64,000 nt of DNA from Thermoleophilia bacterium (GTDB taxonomy: Bacteria; Actinomycetota; Thermoleophilia; Miltoncostaeales; Miltoncostaeaceae): contig JANQPH010000020.1 of the NCBI GenBank assembly GCA_028285405.1, positions 1 through 64,000 on the forward strand, read 5' to 3'. This document shows, in pieces, positions 1 to 8,727 of this stretch (the stretch's first letter is position 1; every line of letters begins with the position of its first letter). Position numbers and translations under genes: made by a program. Under the pieces are notes generated by a model that was not told where the DNA came from, searched no databases, and worked only from the letters and a program-made list of their open reading frames with translations.

Positions 1-96
1 ACGGTCCGGGTCATCCGGACCCGGCATGCGTCCTCTCGCTGAACACCTGCGAGGAGCGGGCACGAGGCGCCCCCTCCTCTCGGATTCAGCTCACAG
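1..96 (+). repeat. 95-bp structured repeat, copy 1
   Basis: First of three copies of an intergenic element (others at 32693-32787 and 36097-36191). It opens with a GGTCCGGGTC/GGACCCGG hairpin, continues with a conserved block reading GCGTCCTCTCGCTGAACACC, then a hairpin (about 50-79, arms GAGGAGCGGGC and GCCCCCTCCTC) whose sequence differs from the other copies, and closes with CTCACAG. It may be cut by the window edge. The remainder up to the gene at 226 shows nothing recognisable. Confidence 0.8.
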
Positions 97-225
97 GGGG
101 CATCCTTCCGCCACGCTGGCGCATTCGCGGCGCCGGTCTTTGGCCACCTGCACGTATTGCGCATGTGCGCCGGCGCAGATACTCGCCTCGTCGGGTGACA
201 GCACAAACGGGGTGGAGGTGGTGGC

Positions 226-1101
226 ATGAACCGAGTTTGCGTATCGGCCGTGGCGGCTCCGTTCAGCCGCGACCTGCACCATGCGGTCGCGCACATCGCG
301 TTCACGACCCGCTTGGCACGAGCCCGCGGCGCGCAGCTCGTGGTGTTTCCCGAGTGTGCGCTGGGCGGGTACATCGACCCCAACTCCCCCGGGGCGAACC
401 CGCCGTATCTGGATCTCGACGGGCCGGAGTTTCGGGCGCTGATCGAGATGGCCGGTCCCACCACGATCTGCGTCGGCTACTCGGAATGGGGCCCGCGGGG
501 CCCCCACTCGAGCGCCGTCTGCCTGAGCGGCGAGGGCATCCACGGGCACCACCGGAAGGTCCACCTGCCGCCGGGCGAGAAGGGCCGGTACGAGGCGGGG
601 GACACGTTCTCGGCATTCGACACGCCGGTCGGCCGGCTCGGCATGCTCATTTGCTACGACAAGGTCTTCCCCGAGGCCGCGCGAACCCTGGCGCTCGATG
701 GCGCCGAGATCATCGCGTCGCTGTCGGCATGGCCCGTCTCGCGTGAGCGTCCCGCCAAGCTGGTGGCCAAGGATCGCCAGACGCGACAGTTCAACGTGCT
801 CGACCAGGCCCGAGCGGTGGACAACCAGGTCGGCTGGGTCTCGAGCAACCAGACGGGCACCTTCGCCGGCCTTCGGTTCCTCGGGCACGCCAAGGTCGTC
901 GACCCCGAGGGCGGCGTGCTCTCGCGGACCGGATCCGACTCGGGGATCGCGACGGCGACGCTGGATCTCTCGGAGCTGCAGGGTTTGCGCGCTACCATCA
1001 GTCACCTGGATGACCGTCGCCCGGCCTCGTACCGGGAGGATCGGTCCCTCGCCCACGTACCGATGCCGGCTGCACCCCAGGCGGTTGTTGCCGAGTGCTG
1101 A
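226..1101 (+). CDS. carbon-nitrogen hydrolase (nitrilase superfamily)
   Basis: A 291-residue cytosolic amidase-type hydrolase that cleaves a C-N bond in a small amide, carbamoyl compound or nitrile; the substrate cannot be told from sequence. The nitrilase catalytic triad is visible: Glu43 in FPECALGGY, Lys111 in HHRKVHL and Cys143 in LICYDKVFPE. Length is normal for the family. The ATG has a GGAGG seven bases upstream (214-218). The asparagine synthetase starts 48 bases downstream on the same strand, so an amide-hydrolysing and an amide-forming enzyme are probably co-transcribed. N-carbamoylputrescine amidase or an omega-amidase are alternatives within the family. Confidence 0.9.
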   Translation: MNRVCVSAVAAPFSRDLHHAVAHIAFTTRLARARGAQLVVFPECALGGYIDPNSPGANPPYLDLDGPEFRALIEMAGPTTICVGYSEWGPRGPHSSAVCLSGEGIHGHHRKVHLPPGEKGRYEAGDTFSAFDTPVGRLGMLICYDKVFPEAARTLALDGAEIIASLSAWPVSRERPAKLVAKDRQTRQFNVLDQARAVDNQVGWVSSNQTGTFAGLRFLGHAKVVDPEGGVLSRTGSDSGIATATLDLSELQGLRATISHLDDRRPASYREDRSLAHVPMPAAPQAVVAEC

Positions 1102-1149
1102 ACGGCGCGTGTGCGGGTATTCGTAGGCCACTTGGAGGTCATGACACAC

Positions 1150-2673
1150 GTGTGCGGCATCGTTGCGGGATTCGGACGGGCGGATGAGACGGCAGGGCGA
1201 CGCATGCTCGCCAGGCTCGTCCACAGGGGGCCGGACGACGAGGGAACGATCCAGGTCGGAGACGCGTGGCTCGGCCACAGGCGCCTGTCGATCGTGGACC
1301 TCGGCGGAGGCCGCCAGCCACTGGTGAACGATGCCGGCGACCTCTGGTTCGTCGGGAACGGCGAGATCTACAACCACGGGGACGTCCGCCGCGAGCTGGA
1401 CGAGACGTTCACGACTCGCTCCGACAACGAGGCGGCGCTGCGCCTGGTCGAGACCCAGGGCCCGGACGCGCTCTCGAAGCTCGAGGGCATGTACGCCTTC
1501 GTGGCGGCGGGTGAGGACGGGCGCTTCATCGCCGCCCGCGACCCTGTCGGGATCAAGCCGCTCTACTGGGCTCGACGGGGCGACGACGTCGTCTTCGCCT
1601 CGGAGATGCGCGCGTTCGACCCGGAGTGGCGCGAGCACGTCGAGGTGTTCCCGCCCGGCCACTACTGGACGCCCGAGCGGGGGCTGCGCAAGTTCGCGAG
1701 CCCGGTGGTCGGACCGCCGGCGCCGCTGATCTCGGGTGGCTCGGGCGAGGAGGACGGCGTGCCCGAGGCGGTCCTCGTCGAGACCCGCGAGGTGCTCTGC
1801 GCCGCCGTCGAGTCGCAGATGATGGCCGACGTCCGCGTCGGCGTCTTCCTGAGCGGGGGCCTCGACAGCAGCATCGTCGCGGCGATCGCAGCGGACTATC
1901 TGCGTGCGCGCGGCGATCGGCTGATCACGTTCGCGGTCGGGACCGCGGACAGCCCGGACCTCGCCGCCGCGCGGCGCGTCGCCGAGTACCTCGGCACCGA
2001 GCACCACGAGCGGATCTACGATGCCGACGAGGCGCTCGCGCGCGTGCCTGAGGTCGTCCAGATCATCGAGCACTTCGATCCGTCGCTCGTCCGCAGCGCC
2101 GTGCCGAATCTGCTGGTCGCCGAGCTCGCCGCCGAGCACGTCAAGGTCGTGCTCACCGGGGAGGGCGCCGACGAGATCTACGCGGGGTACGAGTACCTGC
2201 AGGACATCGACGACCCCGGGCTGCTGCAGGCCGAGATCATCCGGATCATCGAGGGGCTGCACAACCTCAACCTGCAGCGGTGCGACCGGGTGACGATGGC
2301 CAACGGGCTCGAGGCGCGGGTTCCGTTCCTCGATCGCTCGGTCATCGCATCGGGCCTGAGGCTTCCGCCCGCGCTGAAGCTGTCCGGCCCCGGCCGGCCC
2401 GAGAAGCGCGTTCTCCGCGAGGCCTTTCGCGGGTGGCTGCCCGAGGACATCCTGTGGCGGGTCAAGGCCGAGTTCGGCGACGGCTCGGGTGCCGCGGACG
2501 TCCTGACCGCGCGCCTCGAGGCCGCGATCAGCGACGCGGAGTTCGAGGCGGAGCGGTTCGTCACCGAGGAGCCGCTGCGCACCAAGGAGGAGCTGGTGTA
2601 CCAGCGGCTCTGGCGCGAGCACCTCGGTGCCATCGACCCGGACACCACCCTGGGGCGTTTCGCGACCGCCTGA
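1150..2673 (+). CDS. asnB: asparagine synthetase, glutamine-hydrolysing
   Basis: Transfers ammonia from glutamine to a carboxylate activated by ATP, classically aspartate to asparagine. The N-terminal class II glutaminase begins CGIVAGFG and needs Cys at position 2 after removal of Met. Starting at GTG 1150 gives exactly Met-Cys-Gly; a GGAGG at 1134-1138 is 11 bases before it but only two bases before the ATG at 1141, so the GTG is preferred. The synthetase half carries the PP-loop FLSGGLDSS near residue 235. Length 507 residues, normal for AsnB. Because it follows a nitrilase-family gene, a non-aspartate substrate is possible, but nothing in the sequence proves this. Confidence 0.9.
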   Translation: MCGIVAGFGRADETAGRRMLARLVHRGPDDEGTIQVGDAWLGHRRLSIVDLGGGRQPLVNDAGDLWFVGNGEIYNHGDVRRELDETFTTRSDNEAALRLVETQGPDALSKLEGMYAFVAAGEDGRFIAARDPVGIKPLYWARRGDDVVFASEMRAFDPEWREHVEVFPPGHYWTPERGLRKFASPVVGPPAPLISGGSGEEDGVPEAVLVETREVLCAAVESQMMADVRVGVFLSGGLDSSIVAAIAADYLRARGDRLITFAVGTADSPDLAAARRVAEYLGTEHHERIYDADEALARVPEVVQIIEHFDPSLVRSAVPNLLVAELAAEHVKVVLTGEGADEIYAGYEYLQDIDDPGLLQAEIIRIIEGLHNLNLQRCDRVTMANGLEARVPFLDRSVIASGLRLPPALKLSGPGRPEKRVLREAFRGWLPEDILWRVKAEFGDGSGAADVLTARLEAAISDAEFEAERFVTEEPLRTKEELVYQRLWREHLGAIDPDTTLGRFATA

Positions 2674-2718
2674 GCGCGCATTAAGCCTCGGTCAAGGCCG
2701 GGCGGCTTGCGGGTTCGA

Positions 2719-2750
2719 CACCGACGGGAGGGCCTACCCTCCCGTCGGTG
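2719..2750. other. perfect 14-bp hairpin ending in a GTG start codon
   Basis: The arms CACCGACGGGAGGG (2719-2732) and CCCTCCCGTCGGTG (2737-2750) are exact inverse complements around the loop CCTA. The last three bases are the GTG start of the permease gene and the left arm contains a purine-rich GGGAGGG. There is no T-run after it, so it could be a T-less terminator for asnB, or a structure controlling initiation at 2748. Confidence 0.85.
2735..2740 (+). promoter_or_regulatory. -10 box TACCCT (leaderless) for the ABC permease
   Basis: TACCCT lies seven bases before GTG 2748, which places transcription initiation at or next to the start codon. It sits in the loop and right arm of the hairpin. 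No good -35 was recognised. Confidence 0.45.
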
Positions 2751-4217
2751 TTCTACCTCCGGTATCTCCTCGCTGAGACCCGCCGGCGCCGCGGCCGGAC
2801 GATCCTCGGCGCGCTGGGGCTCGCGGTCGGGGTGGCGCTGGTCGCCGCGGTCGGGGCGCTCTCGCAGGGCCTCGACGACGCGCAGGACGAGATCCTCGAG
2901 CCGCTCACGGGCCTCGGGACGGATCTGACGGTCACCCGTCCGCTCCGCCCGAGCGAGAGCGGCGAGGGGTTCAGCGCCGGACCCGCGCCGGCGGACCTCA
3001 CCCCGGCCGAGCAGGACCGGCTGCTCGAGGAGAACGACGCGGCACGCGTCGAGCTGGCCGAGCTTGGCGACCCGGGCGATCCGTTCGAGCGGGTCGTCTT
3101 CGTCACGTCGACCCGGCTGACGTTTCCCGAGGCCGAGACCGCGGACATCGCCGCGATCCCCGAGGTCGAGCGCGCCGCGCCCGGGCTCACGATGAGCGCG
3201 CTGCGGCTCGAGGGGACCGTGCCGGAGGCGACACCGGGCCCTGGGGGCGATCGGCTGGGGCCGGCCGCGGCGATCTCGGGCGATGTCGACTTCGAGCCGG
3301 CGGCGGTCGCCGGGGTGGACGTCGACGTCCCGGCGCTCGCGGCGGTGACGCCGGACCAGATCACCGAGGGGCGCTGGTTCTCGCCCGAGCCGCGTACGGC
3401 CCGGAGCGAGGTCGTGCTGACCGACGAGTACGCCGCTCGTCAGGGGATCGACGTGGGGGACGCGCTCGCGCTCGGCCAGGACGGCCGGCTCGAGGTCGTC
3501 GGCCTCTCGTCGTCGCCGCTCGGCGGTGAGGCCAGCGACGTCTACCTCGAGCTGGGCAGGCTGCAGGCGCTCGCCGAGCGCGAGGGGCGCGCGAACGTCG
3601 TCCGCGTCCGCGCGCGAGATGCCGGAGACGTCGAGGAGGTCGCCGCGGCGATCGAGGCGACGCTGCCAGGCGCGCAGGTCACGACCGCCGAGTCGCTCGG
3701 CGACAGCGTCGGCGGCTCGCTGCAGGATGCCGACGCGTTGGCGGAACGTCTCGGCTTGGCGCTGTCGGTGCTCGCGATGGTCGCCGCGGTGCTGATCGCC
3801 ACCCTCCTCACCCTGGCGAGCGTCACACGCCGCACGCGGGAGCTGGGGACGCTTCGCGCCATCGGCTGGACGCGTCGAGCGGTCGTTCGCCAGGTCAGCC
3901 TGGAGGCGGTCGGTCAGGGACTGATCGGCGGCGCGATCGGTGCTCTGCTCGGGATCGGCTTCTCCTGGGCGATCGGGGCGTCTGGCTTCACCCTGTCCGC
4001 GTCGGTGCCCGAGCCGGAGGGGCCCGGGGCGGGGCTCGGCTTCGGCGTCGGTCGCGTGGGCGGGACGGAGGAGGTCACGCTGAGCGCTCCGATCGACCTT
4101 CGGCTCGTGCTGCTGGCTGTCGCGCTCGCCGTCCTCGGAGGTGTGATCGCTGGCCTGCTCGGCGGGTTGCGCGCCGCGCGGCTGCGCCCGGCGGATGCGC
4201 TGAGGTCCGTCGAGTGA
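2748..4217 (+). CDS. ABC transporter permease, FtsX/MacB family
   Basis: A 489-residue membrane subunit of an export-type ABC transporter. An N-terminal membrane helix (about residues 15-45, GRTILGALGLAVGVALVAAV) is followed by a large extracytoplasmic domain (about 50-330, MacB periplasmic-core-like) and three C-terminal helices, the FtsX layout. Such proteins move lipoproteins, peptides or drugs, or act as mechanotransmitters. Its stop TGA overlaps the GTG of the ATPase gene at 4214, so the two are translationally coupled. The GTG start is embedded in a strong hairpin. The substrate cannot be inferred. Confidence 0.88.
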   Translation: MFYLRYLLAETRRRRGRTILGALGLAVGVALVAAVGALSQGLDDAQDEILEPLTGLGTDLTVTRPLRPSESGEGFSAGPAPADLTPAEQDRLLEENDAARVELAELGDPGDPFERVVFVTSTRLTFPEAETADIAAIPEVERAAPGLTMSALRLEGTVPEATPGPGGDRLGPAAAISGDVDFEPAAVAGVDVDVPALAAVTPDQITEGRWFSPEPRTARSEVVLTDEYAARQGIDVGDALALGQDGRLEVVGLSSSPLGGEASDVYLELGRLQALAEREGRANVVRVRARDAGDVEEVAAAIEATLPGAQVTTAESLGDSVGGSLQDADALAERLGLALSVLAMVAAVLIATLLTLASVTRRTRELGTLRAIGWTRRAVVRQVSLEAVGQGLIGGAIGALLGIGFSWAIGASGFTLSASVPEPEGPGAGLGFGVGRVGGTEEVTLSAPIDLRLVLLAVALAVLGGVIAGLLGGLRAARLRPADALRSVE

Positions 4218-5140
4218 GCGACGGCGCGAGCCACGTCGTCGAGGCCCGGGGTCTCGTCCGGATCTTCGGCGACGGACCGCGTGCCGTGGAGGCGCTCGCG
4301 GGTGTCGACCTGGCGGTGTCCGCCGGGGAGCTCGTCGCGGTCGTCGGTCCGAGCGGTTCCGGCAAGACCACGCTGCTGCAGGTGCTCGGCGCCCTCGAGC
4401 GGCCGACGAGAGGGATGCTCAGGATCGGTGGGTCGGCGGTCAGCGAGCTCAGCGAAGGGGGGCTGGCGAGACTGCGTCGCGAGACGATCGGGTTCGTGTT
4501 CCAGCAGTTCAACCTGATCCCGACGATGACCGCGGCCGAGAACGTCGAGGCGGCCATGGCGCCGACCTCGGCGTCGTCCCGTGCGCGGCGCGAGCGCGCG
4601 GCGGAGCTGCTGCGGAGCGTCGGGCTCCAGGAGCGGGCGAGACAGCTTCCCTCGCGGCTGTCGGGTGGCGAGCAGCAGCGCGTGGCGATCGCGCGGGCGC
4701 TCGCCAACGAGCCGCGCCTGGTGCTCGCGGACGAGCCGACCGGAAACCTCGACAGCGAGACGGGCGCCGGGGTCCTGGACCTGCTGCGCGGGGTCGCGAG
4801 CCAGGACGGGCGCGCGGTCGTGCTGGTGACGCACGACGCGTCGGTTGCCGACGCCGCGCCCCGGCGGGTCCGCATGCGCGACGGGCTGATCGTCGCCGAC
4901 GATGCCACCCTCGAGCAGGCGGAGCGCCGGATCGCCAACCTCGAGCGGATCGCCGAGCGCGGTGACGTGAGGGGGTGGACCACACCGCTGGCCGACGACG
5001 AGCTCGACGAGGTGCGAGCGGCGATGGCCGAGCAGGCGACGCTTCCCAGCCTCGTTCGCCGATCGCTCGAGACCGACGAGCCGCTCACCTACCGGGACGC
5101 CGCGGCCCTCGCGGCGCTTCTGGGAGAGGTCGGCCGCTAG
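4214..5140 (+). CDS. ABC transporter ATPase, LolD/MacB type
   Basis: Energises the permease encoded just upstream. Walker A GPSGSGKTT is near residues 45-53, the signature LSGGEQQR near 149-156 and Walker B LADEPTGNLD near 170-180. LolD-type ATPases usually end around residue 225-235; this one has about 75 extra residues rich in Asp, Glu and Arg, of unknown role. It starts at GTG 4214, overlapping the permease stop by four bases. Its TAG stop shares the bases CTAG (5137-5140) with the stop of the convergent glycosidase gene. Confidence 0.92.
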   Translation: MSDGASHVVEARGLVRIFGDGPRAVEALAGVDLAVSAGELVAVVGPSGSGKTTLLQVLGALERPTRGMLRIGGSAVSELSEGGLARLRRETIGFVFQQFNLIPTMTAAENVEAAMAPTSASSRARRERAAELLRSVGLQERARQLPSRLSGGEQQRVAIARALANEPRLVLADEPTGNLDSETGAGVLDLLRGVASQDGRAVVLVTHDASVADAAPRRVRMRDGLIVADDATLEQAERRIANLERIAERGDVRGWTTPLADDELDEVRAAMAEQATLPSLVRRSLETDEPLTYRDAAALAALLGEVGR

Positions 5141-6966
5141 GGGGCGAGGTCGCCGGCGCCGAGCGATCCGGGGCGAAAGTGCTCGGAGGTCAGGCCGATC
5201 TCGATCACACGCAGCAGCCGGTTGGTGCGAAGGACCGCCGCCTGGGCGATCCGCTGGTTGGTCAGCAGCTGCTCGGCGGAGAGCTTGACCGTTCCGCCAC
5301 CGCCGGTGGGACTCGGGGCCGACGGCGGGGGCTCGGGCGGCTGGCTCGTCGGAGTGCCGCGACCGGTGACTTGCAGCCCGCCGGCCAGCCGGTCCGCGCT
5401 GATCGTGCCGTCGGCGATGTCGGCCCCCGTGAGGCCGCGCTCGATCCGGGCGGCCAGGGCGTTCGCGCGGCGAACCGCGGCGGCCGAGACGCGCTGGTTG
5501 ATGCGGACCTGCCGGTCGCTCAGCTCGACCGCGCTCCGTGAGCCGGCTTTGGCGGCCTTCCCCGCGGGGCGGCTGACGCGGATCGAGCGCCGGAGCGGTC
5601 GTGTGGCCGACGCGGAGTCGTCGCCCGTGATCGAGACCGACGAGTCGAAGGTCTCCGCTCGCAGCCCGCCTGGCCTGATGTCGCGGCCGTCGAGCTCGTC
5701 CAGCGCCTTCTCGACCGCGTTGGCGCGGAGCACAGCGGCCTGTGAGACCCGCTGGTTGACGAGCAGCTGGTTGGCGCTGACCTTCACGCGGCGCGCCGGG
5801 GGGCGCGGCATCCGGTCGTTCCGCGCCGCCAGACCTCTGAACACGCTCCAGCTGGGACGCGCCGAGCCGTCCGAGCGGAGCAGCCCGCCCGGCCACTCCT
5901 GCTGGTCCTGGAGGTTGAACCACATCACGACCGGGACCCGATCGGAGCGGACGACCCGGTTCCGGAGGATCTGCCGGAGGTACTGGGCTTGCTCGGCCTC
6001 GGTGAACAGCACCGTCCGGCGGGGGGTCGGAAGGGTCGTGTACCCGGCCTCGGTGACGTAGTACGGCTTGCCGCGGTGCTTGGGGTAGCGGTCGAGCGCC
6101 TCGATGGCCTGGCCGATGGTGTGCCAGGCGGGAAACGCCCGGGTGCGAACCGTCGGGCCCTTGGCCGGGTAGTAGTGCTGCGAGTAGCCGTCGAAGTCGA
6201 CTCCGGACGCGAGGATGCGGTTCATCCACTCCCGTGAGCCCGTGCCGCGATCACTCGTCGAGCTGCGCGGCCCGCCGACACCCACGAGGACGATCGAGTC
6301 GGGGTGGACCTGCTTGATCCGCGGGTAGGCCAACCGGATCATCTGCAGGTAGCGGGTGAGCGCGAACCGCTTGCCGTTCAGGACCTGGGGAGCCAGGAAC
6401 GCCTGCAGGTTGGGCTCGTTCCAGAGCTCGAGGTGGCGCACCTGGGGCAGCCTGCGCCCGTCTTCGTCACGGTGGCGGCCCGAGTACCGCGCAGCCAGCG
6501 CGGCCATGAAGGCGGCGAAGTCCCTGGCCCGCGGCGCGATCGGATTGACCTCGCCACGCACCGCGTCCGGCGAGTTCGTCGCCCAGGCGGGAGCGGTGTA
6601 GGTGGTGATGATCGTCGTGATGTCGCGCAGCGCCAGGCCCCGGAGGACCGCGTCGAGGCGCTCCCAGCGGTACGCCGGGTCGTCGGGGTCCGCGGGATTG
6701 CGCGGCCGGGTCGGCGCGATGTTCCGCCAGAGCGCGTCGACTCGGGTGACCCGAGCGCGGCTCTGCTCGAGGAGATCGAGCCGCTTGGGGATCTCGTCCA
6801 TGGTCCCGGAGGACAGCTCGTCGTCCTGCACGCCGAGCGCCACGCGGCCGTCGGCCCGCTCGCCGGTGACGGCCAGGGCGGCTGCGCACGCGAGGCTCGC
6901 GGCGAGCGCCGGGGGCGCGATGCGACGCGCAGCGGCACGAGCCGCGTGTGGCAGGACGGGGCGGAT
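5137..6966 (-). CDS. secreted glycosidase (GH5/GH39-like) with three C-terminal NQR repeats
   Basis: A 609-residue exported TIM-barrel glycosidase. WNEPN (near residue 181) supplies the acid/base Glu and YVTEAGYTT (near 303) the nucleophile Glu of clan GH-A enzymes. The C-terminal third holds three copies of an approximately 35-residue unit, roughly V-x-L-S-x-x-Q-L-L-x-N-Q-R-V-S-x-A-A-V-x-R-A-N, near residues 390-425, 478-508 and 557-590, separated by Pro/Ser/Gly linkers. Start choice: the frame stays open to a GTG at 7134, but that would put 56 residues before a clear signal peptide. AAGGAG (6973-6978) lies six bases before ATC 6966, giving MRPVLPHAARAAARR plus a hydrophobic stretch, so an ATC start is proposed. 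Glycan target unknown. Confidence 0.75.
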   Translation of the reverse strand: MRPVLPHAARAAARRIAPPALAASLACAAALAVTGERADGRVALGVQDDELSSGTMDEIPKRLDLLEQSRARVTRVDALWRNIAPTRPRNPADPDDPAYRWERLDAVLRGLALRDITTIITTYTAPAWATNSPDAVRGEVNPIAPRARDFAAFMAALAARYSGRHRDEDGRRLPQVRHLELWNEPNLQAFLAPQVLNGKRFALTRYLQMIRLAYPRIKQVHPDSIVLVGVGGPRSSTSDRGTGSREWMNRILASGVDFDGYSQHYYPAKGPTVRTRAFPAWHTIGQAIEALDRYPKHRGKPYYVTEAGYTTLPTPRRTVLFTEAEQAQYLRQILRNRVVRSDRVPVVMWFNLQDQQEWPGGLLRSDGSARPSWSVFRGLAARNDRMPRPPARRVKVSANQLLVNQRVSQAAVLRANAVEKALDELDGRDIRPGGLRAETFDSSVSITGDDSASATRPLRRSIRVSRPAGKAAKAGSRSAVELSDRQVRINQRVSAAAVRRANALAARIERGLTGADIADGTISADRLAGGLQVTGRGTPTSQPPEPPPSAPSPTGGGGTVKLSAEQLLTNQRIAQAAVLRTNRLLRVIEIGLTSEHFRPGSLGAGDLAP

Positions 6967-7277
6967 TGGGCACTCCTTGGGCTGGGCACGTCGCCCGAGC
7001 AGGTGGCGCGGCGACCCGGGCAGATTGCCACGCCTGGTGGACGGAGGGCCCGGCGCCGGGTGGACGGAGGGCACGCCCCGAACCGGAAACCGCGACCGCG
7101 AGCGACGTTCGGCCCGCCGGTTGTGCATCTGCACAAGGCTGGCGGCGCAAGCCTCGCCCAGTGGCCAATGTCGGCTTCGGGGGCACGCTCGTAGCCTCGC
7201 GATTCGTTGGGCCCCGAGCGTTGCCCACGCGTACGTCTTCTCGAACGCTCACCATCGGATCCCACAAGGAGCGCCAC

Positions 7278-8714
7278 ATGCGTTTGAGGGCTTTCCGGCT
7301 GGTCCCGGTCTTCGCGGCGGCGATGCTGCTGCTCCTGCCGGCGCTGGCTGCAGCCCAAGAGGACAGCGAGCGATTGCTCGCGGTAGAGGTCGCCGCCGAC
7401 TCGATCTGGGTCGTCCTTGCAGCGACGCTCGTCCTCTTCATGCAGGCGGGATTCGCCATGCTCGAGACCGGTCTCTCGCGGATGAAGAACGCGGGAGCCG
7501 TCATGGCGAAGATCTTCGTCAACCTCGCTGTCGCCCTGATCGTGTTCTGGGCGGTTGGCTTTGCACTTGCCTTTGGTGACGGCAACGGCTTCATGGGCTG
7601 GACCGGCTTCGGTGTGCCGAACGGCAACGTCGCCGAGGACTTCCCGGGTTACGCGGAGTCACTCGTCCCGATCGAGGGCCAGTTCCTCTTCCAGGTCGTC
7701 TTCGCGGCCGTGTCCCTGGCCATCGTGTTCGGCTCGATGCTCGACCGGACGAAGTTCCAGGCGTACATCGTCTTCGGAATCGTCTACATCGGTCTGATCT
7801 ACCCGATCGTCGCCCACTGGACCTGGGGTGGCGGCTGGCTCGGCGAGGACGGGTTCCTCGACTTCGCCGGATCATCGATCGTCCACTTGCAGGGTGCACT
7901 CGCGGCCCTCGCCGGCGCGATCATCATCGGTCCGCGGATCGGCAAGTTCCGCAACGGCAAGGCGGTCCCGATCCCGGGTCACTCCATGCCGCTGGCGCTT
8001 CTCGGAGTCCTGATCCTGCTTCTGGGCTGGCAGGGCTTCAACGGTGGCTCGTCGCTTGCCGCGCTGGGCGCCAACTTCAGCGACGTGATCCTGAACACCA
8101 ACCTCGCCGCTGGCGCGGGTGTGCTCGGGGCGATCGTGGGCTCGCTGATCATGTTCAAGACGCTCGACGTCAGCCAGATCGGCAACGGCATGATCGCCGC
8201 GCTGGTCGCGATCACGGCGCCCTGTGCGTTCGTGGACGCATGGGCGGCGATCGTCATCGGTGCGATCGCGGGTCTGCTCGTGCCGCCGCTGGTCGTCGGT
8301 ATCGAGCGCCTGAAGCTCGATGACCCGGTCGGTGCGGTTCCGGTGCACGGAATCGCAGGTATCTGGGGAACGCTCGCGATCGGGTTCTTCGCCGTCGCAG
8401 GCAAAACCGACGGCGTGGACGGCCTCTTCTACGGAGGGGACGGCGAGCAGCTGTGGATTCAGTTCTACGGCGTGCTGGCGACGATCGGCTTCACGTTCGT
8501 GGCCTCGGCCATCCTGTTCTTGATCATCAAGTACACGGTCGGCCTGCGTGTGAGCGAGGAGCAGGAGCTGCGAGGCCTGGACATGGCCGAGCACGGCATG
8601 TTCGGTTACCCCGAGCGCTTCATCGAGGTGCCCGGTGCCGAGCCAGCCGACCTGCCACCCGAGCCAACGCCCGCTCCGGCGAGCGCCTCGGCATCATCCA
8701 CAGCGACAACCTGA
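7278..8714 (+). CDS. amt: ammonium transporter
   Basis: A 478-residue Amt/Mep/Rh-family channel for ammonium in the cytoplasmic membrane. An N-terminal signal-like segment (MRLRAFRLVPVFAAAM) precedes the usual eleven helices; the family stretch GFAMLETGLSRMKNAGAVM and both pore histidine contexts (HLQGALAALAGAI and PVHGIAGIWG) are present. ATG 7278 has AAGGAG at 7266-7271, six bases upstream. The glnK gene follows after 13 bases, the classic amtB-glnK pairing, in which GlnK plugs the channel when nitrogen is plentiful. The tail after the last helix is unusually Pro/Ala-rich. Confidence 0.96.
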   Translation: MRLRAFRLVPVFAAAMLLLLPALAAAQEDSERLLAVEVAADSIWVVLAATLVLFMQAGFAMLETGLSRMKNAGAVMAKIFVNLAVALIVFWAVGFALAFGDGNGFMGWTGFGVPNGNVAEDFPGYAESLVPIEGQFLFQVVFAAVSLAIVFGSMLDRTKFQAYIVFGIVYIGLIYPIVAHWTWGGGWLGEDGFLDFAGSSIVHLQGALAALAGAIIIGPRIGKFRNGKAVPIPGHSMPLALLGVLILLLGWQGFNGGSSLAALGANFSDVILNTNLAAGAGVLGAIVGSLIMFKTLDVSQIGNGMIAALVAITAPCAFVDAWAAIVIGAIAGLLVPPLVVGIERLKLDDPVGAVPVHGIAGIWGTLAIGFFAVAGKTDGVDGLFYGGDGEQLWIQFYGVLATIGFTFVASAILFLIIKYTVGLRVSEEQELRGLDMAEHGMFGYPERFIEVPGAEPADLPPEPTPAPASASASSTATT

Positions 8715-8727
8715 CGGAGGCCGAGAC

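Noticed and set aside
91-2622. An open frame of over 840 codons on the complement strand opposite the nitrilase and asnB genes.
   Set aside because: Its product is Arg/Asp/Pro-rich with no domain, and it exists because high third-position GC removes stops from the antisense frame; the + strand genes have full motifs and ribosome sites.
3914-6229. Open frame of 771 codons on the complement across the ABC and glycosidase genes.
   Set aside because: Partly antisense and partly in another frame of the glycosidase; low-complexity protein, no motifs.
6948-7277. A 110-codon N-terminal extension of amt.
   Set aside because: AAGGAG is perfectly spaced for ATG 7278, which begins a signal-like segment; the extension is Arg/Pro-rich and antisense to the glycosidase 5' region.
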